Source of the DNA: Glycomyces sambucus
GTDB lineage: Bacteria > Actinomycetota > Actinomycetes > Mycobacteriales > Micromonosporaceae
Direction: 5' to 3'
NCBI RefSeq assembly: GCF_900102815.1
Contig: NZ_FNGF01000002.1
Coordinates: 930,001 to 994,000, forward strand
DNA length: 64,000 nucleotides
The translations under genes and the position numbers were made by a program. Positions 1 through 11,512 of the stretch are shown here, in pieces. Under the pieces are notes generated by a model. It was not told the DNA's origin. It did not search any database and was given only the letters and a program-made list of their open reading frames with translations. Numbering within the stretch: position 1 is the first letter of the stretch; each line of letters starts with the position of its first letter.

Positions 1-3400
<3,400 letters not shown>

Positions 3401-3413
3401 CGGGCTCCTGAGC

Positions 3414-3445
3414 GGAACGGCGCGGCCGGCGGGCCGCGCCGTTCC
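3414..3445. terminator. Bidirectional Rho-independent-type hairpin
   Basis: A perfect 14-bp inverted repeat (GGAACGGCGCGGCC and its complement) flanks a 4-nt GGCG loop. It lies 13 nt past the beta-helix stop and 10 nt past the stop of the convergent hydrolase, so it can end both transcripts. There is no U-tract, as is common in high-GC actinobacteria. Confidence 0.85.
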
Positions 3446-3455
3446 TGTCTCGGGC

Positions 3456-4211
3456 TCAGGCGTGCCGGGCCGCGAAGGCCGCGGAGAGTTCGACCAGGCG
3501 CTCGCGGGCGGGCACGGTCTCGAAGCCGTGGCCGACGCCGGCGAAGAGGTGGAGGTCGAGCCGGTCGGCGTACGCGTCGCGGTAGCGGTCGAGGACGCCG
3601 TTCTCGAGGACGAAGTCGTCGGCGCCGACGGCGAGGAGCACCGGCCCGGTGTACGCGGCGGCGTCGGCAAACGGGTCGATGCGCGCGGCGTCGTCGACGA
3701 ACGGCCGGCGGATGGGCAGGCCGCCGAAGTCGTCGTAGCCGTGCTCGGCGATCGCCGCCGCGCGGCGCTTCGCGCCCTCCTCGGTCATCGCGACGGCGAG
3801 CGCGGCCGGGGCCCACAGGACGAGCGACCGGACCGGCCGGTGCGGGGCGGCCAGTGAGGCGGTGAGTCCGCCGAGGCTCATGCCGAGCAGGGAGAGCCGG
3901 TCGGCGTCGACCGCCGGGTGGGCGCCGACCGCGTCGAGGACGGCGACCGTCTGGGCGACCTGGTCGGACACGGTGAGGTCGTCGAACTCGCCGTCCGAGT
4001 CGCCGCAGCCGGCGAAGTCGAACCGGAAGGCGGCGATCCCCTGTGCGGCGAGCGCCGCGGCGGCGCGGACGAACGTGTACCCGAACTCGGCGCGGTTGCC
4101 GCCGAACCCGTGGCAGAGCACGACCGCCGGGACCGGCGCGTCCTTGTCGGAGGGCAGGTGCAGCGCGCCGCGGAGGGTGCGGCCGCGGTGTGCGATGTCG
4201 AGGAGTTCCAC
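3456..4211 (-). CDS. Alpha/beta hydrolase (dienelactone hydrolase / acyl esterase type)
   Basis: 251 residues from GTG at 4211. The fold landmarks are present: an oxyanion segment LCHGFGGNR, the nucleophile elbow GMSLGG, an acid region VGADDFVL and a C-terminal VGHGFE histidine. This is the layout of cytoplasmic serine hydrolases that act on small esters or acylated metabolites; the true substrate is unknown. The frame stays open to 4328, but the first 39 codons there look like non-coding Pro/Ala sequence, and the family consensus starts at VELLDIAHRGRTLRG. No ribosome site is seen, so the mRNA may be leaderless. It diverges from the SDR operon. Confidence 0.8.
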   Translation of the reverse strand: MELLDIAHRGRTLRGALHLPSDKDAPVPAVVLCHGFGGNRAEFGYTFVRAAAALAAQGIAAFRFDFAGCGDSDGEFDDLTVSDQVAQTVAVLDAVGAHPAVDADRLSLLGMSLGGLTASLAAPHRPVRSLVLWAPAALAVAMTEEGAKRRAAAIAEHGYDDFGGLPIRRPFVDDAARIDPFADAAAYTGPVLLAVGADDFVLENGVLDRYRDAYADRLDLHLFAGVGHGFETVPARERLVELSAAFAARHA

Positions 4212-4320
4212 GGCATCAGGGTCGCACAGGGCGGGACTCGGGGCGCCGGGTGCGGGGCGCCGTTCCGAAGGGTGGCGGCCGGGCGCTGGACAGGCGGCCG
4301 CGGCTGTGCCATGATCCTCG

Positions 4321-4336
4321 CTAAGCAAGCGCTTAG
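4321..4336. promoter_or_regulatory. Palindromic operator upstream of the SDR/acyl-CoA synthetase/TetR operon
   Basis: CTAAGCAAGCGCTTAG has 6-bp inverted arms (CTAAGC/GCTTAG). It sits 51 bp before the SDR start and resembles operators of TetR repressors that control acyl-CoA metabolism in actinobacteria. The third gene of the operon encodes a TetR protein, so autoregulation is the simplest reading (inference). Confidence 0.6.
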
Positions 4337-4387
4337 TAACCTGGAGGCGGCCGCGTGCCGCCGCGACCCGCCCGCGAAGGAGTGCAC

Positions 4388-5155
4388 ATGGGACGATTCG
4401 AAGGGCGCGTCGTGGCGATCACCGGCGCGGCCCGCGGGATCGGGCGGTCCTCGGCCGCGCGGTTCGCCGCCGAGGGCGCCTCGGTCGCTCTCATCGACCT
4501 CGACGCCCCGGCCGCGGCCGAAGCGGCCGCGGGCCTGCCGCTCGTCAAGGGCGCCAAGGCGATCGGCATCGGCGCGGACGTCACCTCCGCGTCCGACGCC
4601 GAGCGGGCCGTCGCCCGCGCCGCCGACGAGCTCGGCGGCCTCCACGTCCTCATGAACAACGCCGGCATCACCCGCGACAACCTCCTGTTCAAGATGTCCG
4701 AGGACGACTGGGACCAGGTCATCGGGGTGCACCTCAAGGGCGCGTTCCTGATGTCGCGCGCCGCGCAGTCCCGCTTCGTGGCCCAGCGGTACGGCAAGAT
4801 CGTGAACCTCTCCAGCATCTCGGCCCTGGGCAACCGCGGCCAGGCGAACTACGCGGCCGCGAAGATGGGCGTCCAGGGATTCACCCGCACGCTCGCGATC
4901 GAGCTGGGGCCCTTCGGGGTCAACGTCAACGCCATCGCGCCGGGCTTCGTGGCGACCGAGATGACGGACGCGACCGCGGCGCGCCTGGGGCTGAGCGCCG
5001 AGGAGTTCCAGCGGCGCACCGCCCAGGCCACCCTGGTCGGGCGCATCGGCAGGCCCGAGGACATCGCCGCCGCCGCGACGTTCCTCGCCGGCGACGAGTC
5101 CTCGTACATCACCGGCCAGACGCTGTACGTCGACGGCGGCCAGACGGTCGCGTGA
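4388..5155 (+). CDS. Short-chain dehydrogenase/reductase (FabG-like 3-oxoacyl reductase)
   Basis: 255 residues. The Rossmann motif TGAARGIG is at residues 12-19, NNAG follows at about 94-97, the catalytic Ser is in NLSSIS, and Tyr155/Lys159 form the YxxxK pair. The PGFVATEM loop and C-terminal YVDGGQ are typical of FabG-type NAD(P)H reductases. Start at 4388 is chosen over upstream in-frame codons because of the GAAGGAG site and because MGRFEGRVVAITG matches the family start. It is the first gene of an operon with an acyl-CoA synthetase and a TetR repressor, implying oxidation or reduction of a hydroxyacyl- or oxoacyl-CoA. Confidence 0.9.
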   Translation: MGRFEGRVVAITGAARGIGRSSAARFAAEGASVALIDLDAPAAAEAAAGLPLVKGAKAIGIGADVTSASDAERAVARAADELGGLHVLMNNAGITRDNLLFKMSEDDWDQVIGVHLKGAFLMSRAAQSRFVAQRYGKIVNLSSISALGNRGQANYAAAKMGVQGFTRTLAIELGPFGVNVNAIAPGFVATEMTDATAARLGLSAEEFQRRTAQATLVGRIGRPEDIAAAATFLAGDESSYITGQTLYVDGGQTVA

Positions 5156-5167
5156 GGCAGGGGAACC

Positions 5168-6805
5168 GTGCGAGGCATGATGCAGGACCGTCCACTGGAG
5201 ATCGGCGCGCTCATGCGCCGGGCGCAGCGGATGTTCGCGGGCAAGGCCGTGGTGACCGGGACGGTCGGCGGCGAGACGGCGGCGACCTGGGGCGGGGTCG
5301 TCGCCCGCGCCTGGCGGCTGTCGGCCGCGCTCGGCCTGCTCGGCGTCCCGCCCGGGGCACGGGTCGGCACCTTCGCGTGGAACACGCAGCGGCACTTGGA
5401 GCTCTACCTCGCCGTCCCCGCCGGCGGGCGGGTGCTGCACACCGTCAACCACCGGCTGCACGGCGACGACGTGGCCCACATCCTCCACGACGCCGCCGAC
5501 GACGTGGTCTTCGTCGACCGCTCGCTGCTGCCCGCCGTGTGGGACCTGGTGGCGGCGGCCGCGAGCGTGCGGCGGGTGGTCGTCATGGACGACGGCGCCG
5601 CGTGCCCGGTCCCGGACGACCCGCGCGTCCTCGACTACGAGGAGCTGCTCGGCACGGTCCCCGCCGACCACGAGCCGCCCCGGTCGCCGGCCGTCGCCGA
5701 GGACGACGCCGCCGGGCTCTGCTACACCTCCGGCACCACGGGCAGGCCCAAGGGGGTCCTCTACAGCCACCGGTCCGTCGTCCTGCACGCGCTCACCCTG
5801 CTCGGCGCCGACGCCCTCGCGGTCAGCGAGCGGGACACGGTGATGCCCGTCGTCCCGATGTTCCACGTCAACGCCTGGGGCCTGCCCTACGCCGCACTGG
5901 CCGCGGGCGCGGCGCTCGTGCTCCCCGGACCCGCGATGGCCCCGGAGGCGCTGGCGGACCGGCTCGCACGCCACCGCGTGACCCTCACCGCCGGGGTCCC
6001 CGCGATCTGGCGGGGGCTCCTGCCGCACCTGCCCTCGCACGACCTGTCCGCACTGCGGACGGTCGTCAGCGGCGGCAGTGCCCTGCCCGACTCCCTCTCG
6101 CGCGCATGGGAGGCGGCGGTCGGCATCCCGATCACCGGTTCGTGGGGCATGACCGAGTGCAGCCCGCTGGTCGCCGCGGGGCGCGTCGCCTCGGACCTGG
6201 ACGCCCTCGACGGCGACGGGCGCCGCGCGGTGGTCGGCCTCCCCGGCCCCACGGTGCCGCTGGTGGACGTCCGGATCGTCGACGACGCGGGGCGGCCGGT
6301 GCCGCACGACGGGGTCGCCTCGGGCGAGCTCCAGGTGGCGGGCCCGACGATCGCCGCCGGGTACTTCGGCGCGGACCCGGGCGCGTCCTCGTTCACCGCG
6401 GACGGGTGGCTGCGCACCGGCGACGTGGCCTCGCTCGACGCGCACGGGTACCTGAGGATCGTGGACCGGACCAAGGACATGATCAAGTCGGGCGGGGAGT
6501 GGATCTCCTCGGTCGCCTTGGAGCAGGCGCTGACGGACCATCCGCTGGTGCGGGAGGCCGCGGTCGTCGGCGTGGAGGACGAGCGCTGGGGCGAGCGCCC
6601 CCGCGCGTACCTCGTCCTCGAGCCGGGCGCGGCGGTCGGCGAGGACGAGCTGCGCCGCCACCTGCTGCGGCAGGTCGCGGCGTGGTGGATCCCGGACCGG
6701 TTCACCGTGGTGGACGCCGTTCCGAGGACCGCGACCGGGAAGACCGCCAAGGCGGTGCTGCGCTCGCTCGCCCGGGGCGGGCCCGGCGCCGGCACGGGCC
6801 TGTAG
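5168..6805 (+). CDS. Long-chain fatty-acid/acyl-CoA synthetase (AMP-forming)
   Basis: 545 residues. The AMP-binding P-loop motif CYTSGTTGRPKG lies near residue 185, the second core motif GSWGMTEC near residue 320, and the hinge/core motif GWLRTGDVA with a TKDMIKSGGEW segment near 415-440; the C-terminal Lys is in TATGKTAK. These are hallmarks of acyl-adenylate-forming ligases that activate carboxylates as CoA thioesters. GTG at 5168 is favoured over ATG at 5177 because AGGGG lies at good distance and relatives begin with a short MxxxMQDxPL segment. It starts 13 bp after the SDR gene. Confidence 0.9.
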   Translation: MRGMMQDRPLEIGALMRRAQRMFAGKAVVTGTVGGETAATWGGVVARAWRLSAALGLLGVPPGARVGTFAWNTQRHLELYLAVPAGGRVLHTVNHRLHGDDVAHILHDAADDVVFVDRSLLPAVWDLVAAAASVRRVVVMDDGAACPVPDDPRVLDYEELLGTVPADHEPPRSPAVAEDDAAGLCYTSGTTGRPKGVLYSHRSVVLHALTLLGADALAVSERDTVMPVVPMFHVNAWGLPYAALAAGAALVLPGPAMAPEALADRLARHRVTLTAGVPAIWRGLLPHLPSHDLSALRTVVSGGSALPDSLSRAWEAAVGIPITGSWGMTECSPLVAAGRVASDLDALDGDGRRAVVGLPGPTVPLVDVRIVDDAGRPVPHDGVASGELQVAGPTIAAGYFGADPGASSFTADGWLRTGDVASLDAHGYLRIVDRTKDMIKSGGEWISSVALEQALTDHPLVREAAVVGVEDERWGERPRAYLVLEPGAAVGEDELRRHLLRQVAAWWIPDRFTVVDAVPRTATGKTAKAVLRSLARGGPGAGTGL

Positions 6806-6852
6806 CGTCACGTCGTACCGAACGCACCGGACCCGCAGGGAGGGAGACGACC

Positions 6853-7512
6853 GTGCCCCAGGCTCCACCGCCGCCCCGCGCCGCGCCGCTGTCGGCCGCC
6901 GAGCTCGCGGCGGCGGACCTGCCCGGCGCCGAGTCCTATGCGGAGGTCCCCAGGCGGCTGCTGCTGTCCGCGGTGCGCGCCTTCGCCGCGAACGGCTTCC
7001 ACGGCACGACGACGCGCGACATCGCCTCCGGCGCGGGCCTGAGCCCCGCCGCGCTGTACGTGCACTTCCCGTCGAAGGAGCTGGCGCTGTTCGCGATCGT
7101 GCGGCTGGGGCACCGGCGCGCCCGCGACGTCCTCACCGGCCCCGAGCCCTCGCCCGACCCGGCCGCGCGACTGCGGGAGCTGGTATCGCGGTACACGGAG
7201 TTCCACGCCCGCCACCACGTGGTCGCCCGCGTGTGCCAGTACGAGCTGGGCGCGCTGGACGAGGAGCACTACACCGAGGTGCTGGGCATCCGGCACGAGA
7301 CGAACGAGGTGTTCCGCCTCGCGGTCGCCGCGGGCGTGGAGGCGGGCCGGTTCGACGCCGGCGTCGACGTCCACCGCACCTCCCGGGCGCTGATCTCGCT
7401 GGCGGTCGACCTCGCCCGCTGGTACCGCCCCGGCGGCGCCGACAGCCCCGAGGAGCTGGGCCGGTTCAACGCCGACCTGGCGGAGCGGCTCGTCGCGCCG
7501 AAGGGCGGCTAA
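6853..7512 (+). CDS. TetR-family transcriptional repressor (operon autoregulator candidate)
   Basis: 219 residues from GTG at 6853, with GGGAGGGAGA just upstream. The N-terminal DNA-binding region (residues about 35-80) has the TetR helix-turn-helix pattern TTTRDIASGAGLSPAALYVHF. The C-terminal ligand domain contains the stretch CQYELGALDEEHYTEV that is typical of actinobacterial regulators of acyl-CoA pathways. As last gene of the SDR/ligase operon it probably binds the palindrome at 4321 and is released by an acyl-CoA made by the ligase; that is inference. Its stop overlaps the stop of the convergent TetR gene by 4 bp. Confidence 0.85.
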   Translation: MPQAPPPPRAAPLSAAELAAADLPGAESYAEVPRRLLLSAVRAFAANGFHGTTTRDIASGAGLSPAALYVHFPSKELALFAIVRLGHRRARDVLTGPEPSPDPAARLRELVSRYTEFHARHHVVARVCQYELGALDEEHYTEVLGIRHETNEVFRLAVAAGVEAGRFDAGVDVHRTSRALISLAVDLARWYRPGGADSPEELGRFNADLAERLVAPKGG

Positions 7513-8198
7513 GGGAGTTCGGTCGCGCTGTCGCGCAGTGCGGTCAGCGTCCGGCGCACCTCGGGCGTGTCGGGCAGGGTCGCGAGCAGCACCTGCCGCA
7601 CCGGGCTCGGGTGCGCGTACTCGGCGGTGAGCCCGCGGACCCACGCCATGCCCGCGTGGAGCTCGGCCATCGCGTCGGTCGCGCCCTCGCTGCGCGCCCA
7701 GCCGCCCAGGGCCGAGCGGTGCATCGCGTCGATGAGCGCGGCCAGGCCCATGGCCTGGAACCCCGGCGCGTCCGGTGCCAGGCGGCCCCGCAGGAACGCC
7801 GAGGTCATCGCCACGTACCGCTCGTGCTCGACGATCTCGCGGTTGCGCAGCTCGGGGACGCGGCGGGTGAGCCGGTACCGGCGGAAGACCAGCTGCGGGT
7901 GCCGGAGGAAATCGCGCAGCGACGCCTCGGTGCCGCCGATGACGGCCTCCACCGGGTCCTCGTCGGGCCCGGCGGCGTTCAGGTGGGCCTCCAGGCGCCG
8001 CAGCCGCGCCGAGTGGTCGGGGAACGGCAGCTCGTCCTTGCCGCCGAAGTACCGGAAGACGGTGCGGCGCGAGACCTCTGAAGCCTCGGCGACCGCCTCG
8101 ACGGTGACCGTCTCGTAGCCCTCCTCCAGGAACAGGGCCATCGCGGTCTCGGCGATGCGGTACTTGGTGTCCTTGGACTCCCGGGCCTGTTCGGACAC
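7509..8198 (-). CDS. TetR-family transcriptional regulator
   Basis: 229 residues. The N-terminus has the TetR fold with VTVEAVAEASEVSRRTVFRYFGGKDEL as the helix-turn-helix; the C-terminal half is the usual helical ligand domain, here with several Arg-rich helices. GTG at 8198 is preferred to the upstream ATG at 8234 because GAGAGGGG precedes it by about six bases. The target is not evident: it is convergent with the previous TetR gene and lies downstream of, and on the same strand as, the carboxylesterase and MFS genes, which it could regulate. Confidence 0.82.
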   Translation of the reverse strand: MSEQARESKDTKYRIAETAMALFLEEGYETVTVEAVAEASEVSRRTVFRYFGGKDELPFPDHSARLRRLEAHLNAAGPDEDPVEAVIGGTEASLRDFLRHPQLVFRRYRLTRRVPELRNREIVEHERYVAMTSAFLRGRLAPDAPGFQAMGLAALIDAMHRSALGGWARSEGATDAMAELHAGMAWVRGLTAEYAHPSPVRQVLLATLPDTPEVRRTLTALRDSATELP

Positions 8199-8294
8199 CG
8201 TCGCCCCTCTCGTCTCGTCGTCGCTTCCCTGCACGCCAGTGTAGGAGCGCGGGCGCCCGGCCGCGGTGGCGCTTCCGGGCGCTCCGCGCCCCGC

Positions 8295-9935
8295 TCAGCC
8301 GAACCGGCCGGCGGTGATCCGCACCCGGCGGTCGTCGGCGTCGAAGACGACGCTCGCGGGCCACTGCCCCCACCGGACCGGGATCGCCGGGGTCTGCGGG
8401 CTGCCGGTCCTGATGAACTGGCGCAGCGCGCCGGCCATGCGGTCCGACAGCGCGAGCCGCCCGGGCTCGTTGGCCTCGCTGAACGCGTAGGAGAACACGT
8501 TCCGGTCGAAGTTCCCGAACACGAACGGCAGGTCCATGGCGTGGACGGCCCCGTAGACGTCGTCGAACGGCGCCGGCTCGTTGTCCCACGCGAACTGGTA
8601 GTAGTACACGCTCCGGTTCCCGCTGTCCTGCAGCGTGTCCATGGAGCGCTCGGCGATGCCCATGAACACCAGCTCCGTCAGCTCGTCGGACACCTCGTTC
8701 CAGCCGCCCGGGGCGTCCACCGGGAGGTACCGGTCGACCAGGAGGTCCTCGACCGTCACACCGGTCGGGCGGTCGGGGTCGAACTCGTACTGCATGGTGA
8801 AGCGGTCGTAGTCGCTCGGCCGGTGGGCGCCGACGAGCGAGCCGAACAGCTTGCCCTCCTCGGTGGTGTTCCCGGCCAGGACCGGGACGTCGCGCAGGGA
8901 GCCGTCGCCGAGGGCGGCATAGGGGTCGGCCGGGACCACGGCGCCGTCGGCGATGACCGCCGGGGTGGCGTCCAGCCCGTGCCGCAGGGCCAGGGCCACC
9001 AGGTCGTCGGCGGACATCGCCTCCAGCAGGGGCGCACCGGCTTCGGGCCCGGACAGGCCGGCCTCCTCGGCCGCCGCGGCGGCGAGGTTCGCGGCGTAGG
9101 CGCGCGCGGTCGCCGGCGGCGTGGTGCTCATCCCGCCGCTCATCGGCACGGCCTTGTCGAACAGGCCGCGGGCGTCGGGGGCGACCATGAGGGCCCACAC
9201 GTTCACCGCGCCCGCGGACTCGCCCATGATCGTGACGTTGCCCGGGTCGCCGCCGAAGGCGCGGGCGTTGTCGCCGACGAACCGCAGCGCCTCGATCTGG
9301 TCGAGGAGCCCGAAGTTGCCGGAGTCGGTCAGCGGGTCGCCGGTGTCCGCCCGGACCCCGTCGAACCAGCCGAAGAGCCCGAGGCGGTAGTTGACGGTGA
9401 CCACCACCGCTCCGGCCGCCTCGGCCAGCGCCCGCCCGTCGTACATCGGGTCGGCGGCGTAGCCGACGACGTTGCTGCCGCCGTGGACGAACACCACGAC
9501 CGGCAGGCGCTTGGCCGCGGTGGAGGGCCGGAACACGTTGAGCGTCAGGCAGTCCTCCTCCCCCACCGGCTGCCGGAGCCCGTCGCGGACCTCCAGGTCG
9601 TAGTGCGGGCCGTCGGGCGAGGGGCTGAAGAACCGGCCCGGTTGGGCGCAGCCGTCGCCGTACTCGTCGGCGTCGAGGACGGTGCTCCAGGGGCGGTGGG
9701 GGACGGTGGCCCGCCACCGGAGGTCGTCGACGGGCGGTTCGGCGTACGGGATGCCGAGCCAGGAGTAGGTGCCGGTGCCGCGCCGGTCGTCGACGCCGAG
9801 GACGGGGCCGAGGGTGGTCTGGCGCAGGAGGGGCGAGGCGCCGCCCTCGTGCCCGCGGTCGGCCACCGCGGCGGTGGGCGCGAGCACGAGTGCCAGCGCC
9901 GCGGCGAGGGCGGTGAGGAGGCGTCGGGTCGTCAT
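8295..9935 (-). CDS. Secreted type-B carboxylesterase
   Basis: 546 residues with a cleavable signal peptide (Arg-Arg n-region, Ala/Leu core, AVA-D site near 26). The carboxylesterase/lipase fold is shown by FVHGG (oxyanion hole), the nucleophile motif IMGESAG, an acidic residue in the NTTEEGK region and a VHAMD histidine segment near the C-terminus. Type-B esterases cleave carboxylic esters. The ATG overlaps the stop of the upstream MFS gene (GACATGACG region), so the two are translationally coupled: the esterase may release an acid outside the cell which the transporter imports. Confidence 0.88.
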   Translation of the reverse strand: MTTRRLLTALAAALALVLAPTAAVADRGHEGGASPLLRQTTLGPVLGVDDRRGTGTYSWLGIPYAEPPVDDLRWRATVPHRPWSTVLDADEYGDGCAQPGRFFSPSPDGPHYDLEVRDGLRQPVGEEDCLTLNVFRPSTAAKRLPVVVFVHGGSNVVGYAADPMYDGRALAEAAGAVVVTVNYRLGLFGWFDGVRADTGDPLTDSGNFGLLDQIEALRFVGDNARAFGGDPGNVTIMGESAGAVNVWALMVAPDARGLFDKAVPMSGGMSTTPPATARAYAANLAAAAAEEAGLSGPEAGAPLLEAMSADDLVALALRHGLDATPAVIADGAVVPADPYAALGDGSLRDVPVLAGNTTEEGKLFGSLVGAHRPSDYDRFTMQYEFDPDRPTGVTVEDLLVDRYLPVDAPGGWNEVSDELTELVFMGIAERSMDTLQDSGNRSVYYYQFAWDNEPAPFDDVYGAVHAMDLPFVFGNFDRNVFSYAFSEANEPGRLALSDRMAGALRQFIRTGSPQTPAIPVRWGQWPASVVFDADDRRVRITAGRFG

Positions 9936-11293
9936 GTCGGGCTCCCGGCGGTCGCGGTCTCGTCGTGTCCGGTGCGGTCGGTCGCGGTGCGGTCCTCGCG
10001 CCGGACGGTGGTGTGGAGGAGCGGGATGAGGGCCACGCCGAGCAGCGAGGAGCCGACGAGGACGATCCACGCGGAGGCGGCCGCGCCGGAGGCGGCCTCG
10101 GACCAGCCGTAGAGGTAGGGGCCGATGAAGCCGCCCATGAGTCCGATGGTGTTGATGAAGGCGAGGCCCGCGGCGGCCATGAGGCCCTGCATGCGCTGCT
10201 GCGCGACCGACCAGTAGAGCGGGAGGACGCCGATGAGGAAGAACATCGCGAGGTCGATGAGGAGGATGCGGGCGACGGGCGCGGTGGTGAGGACGTAGGC
10301 GACCGCGGAGGCGGCCGTGCCGAGGGAGCACCAGATGATGACCGCGACCTCGTTGCGGACGCGGCGCTGGACGGCGGGGATGGCGATGACGCCCAGCAGG
10401 GCGGCGATGCCGACGCTGCCGGAGACGAGGCCGATGAGGAACGGCCGGGTGATGTCGATGCTCTCGACGATGGAGGGGAAGTTGTACTGGATGGCGACCG
10501 AGGCGATCTGGTTGGCGAAGTAGACGGTCGCGAGGGCGAGGATGAACGGCCGTCCGAACGCGACCTTGACGTTGCCGCGGAGGGTGGGGTGGTCGGGGGC
10601 GGTGGCGACGCGGGCGCGCGCTTCGAGGACCGCGGCCTCGTCGGCGGTGAGCCACCTCGCCTCTGACGGCTTGTTCGGCAGCCAGCGCCAGACGGCGAGG
10701 CCGACGAGGACGGTGAAGCCGCCTTCGAGGAGGAACATCCACTGCCAGCCGTGCATGCCGCCGGTGCCGCCCATCTCCATGAGCGCGCCGCCGAGGGGGC
10801 TGCCGATGGCGAGGCCGAGGCAGACGGCCATGTATAGCAGGCCGACCATGGTGGCGCGCTGGGACTGCGCGAACCAGACCGTGATGATGTACATGAGGGC
10901 GGGGAACAGGCCGGCTTCGGCGGCGCCGAGCAGGAACCGGATGGCGTAGAAGCTCAGGTCGCCCTGGACGAGGGCCATGCAGGCGGTGAGGACGCCCCAG
11001 GTGATGGCGATGCGGGTGATCCAGGCCCGGGGGCCGACCCGGTGCATGATCAGGTTGCTGGGGACTTCGAGGAGGGCGTAGCTCAGGAAGAAGATGCCGG
11101 CGCCGAGTCCGTAGGCGGCGGCGCCGATGCCGACGTCGGCTTCGAGCTGGGTCTTGGCGAGGCCGACGTTGGTGCGGTCGACGAAGGCCATGAAGTAGGC
11201 GAGGCAGAGGAGCGGCAGGAGGTGGGTCAGGGCCTTCCTGGTGGCGGCGCGGTGCAGTGCGTCGTCGCGGGCCGCTGCGTGCGGCTGGGTCAT
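9932..11293 (-). CDS. MFS transporter of the anion:cation symporter (ACS) family
   Basis: 453 residues with about 12 membrane spans. The first loop motif FVDRTNVGLAKTQLEADVG and the LGAAEAGLFPALMYIITVWF segment are typical of ACS carriers for tartrate, phthalate, galactarate and other organic anions. A long upstream in-frame extension is ignored because ATG at 11293 has AGAGGA in front and begins a normal short cytoplasmic N-terminus. Coupled by overlap to the secreted carboxylesterase, which suggests uptake of an acid released by it. Substrate is not identifiable from sequence. Confidence 0.85.
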   Translation of the reverse strand: MTQPHAAARDDALHRAATRKALTHLLPLLCLAYFMAFVDRTNVGLAKTQLEADVGIGAAAYGLGAGIFFLSYALLEVPSNLIMHRVGPRAWITRIAITWGVLTACMALVQGDLSFYAIRFLLGAAEAGLFPALMYIITVWFAQSQRATMVGLLYMAVCLGLAIGSPLGGALMEMGGTGGMHGWQWMFLLEGGFTVLVGLAVWRWLPNKPSEARWLTADEAAVLEARARVATAPDHPTLRGNVKVAFGRPFILALATVYFANQIASVAIQYNFPSIVESIDITRPFLIGLVSGSVGIAALLGVIAIPAVQRRVRNEVAVIIWCSLGTAASAVAYVLTTAPVARILLIDLAMFFLIGVLPLYWSVAQQRMQGLMAAAGLAFINTIGLMGGFIGPYLYGWSEAASGAAASAWIVLVGSSLLGVALIPLLHTTVRREDRTATDRTGHDETATAGSPT

Positions 11294-11461
11294 GAGGGGT
11301 CCTCTCGACATTGAGTGGCACGCCGTGCCGCAGTTTGATCGACACTTTGGCATCTGGTGCCATGAGTGTGGCGCACCCGCATCCGAAAGGCAAGCCCCTG
11401 GCGCTCGCAGATCGATTGATTTCGATTCGCCGGGCGGCCCCGCGTGCACGGAGGCGAAACG

Positions 11462-11493
11462 GCGGAGGCCGGTGGGGTTCCACCGGCCTCCGC
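11462..11493 (-). terminator. Hairpin terminator after the GH39 gene
   Basis: A perfect 14-bp stem (GCGGAGGCCGGTGG with its complement) closes a 4-nt GGTT loop, starting 20 nt past the GH39 stop. It separates GH39 transcription from the downstream MFS gene. Confidence 0.82.
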
Positions 11494-11512
11494 TGTGATC
11501 GTGCGCGCGGGG

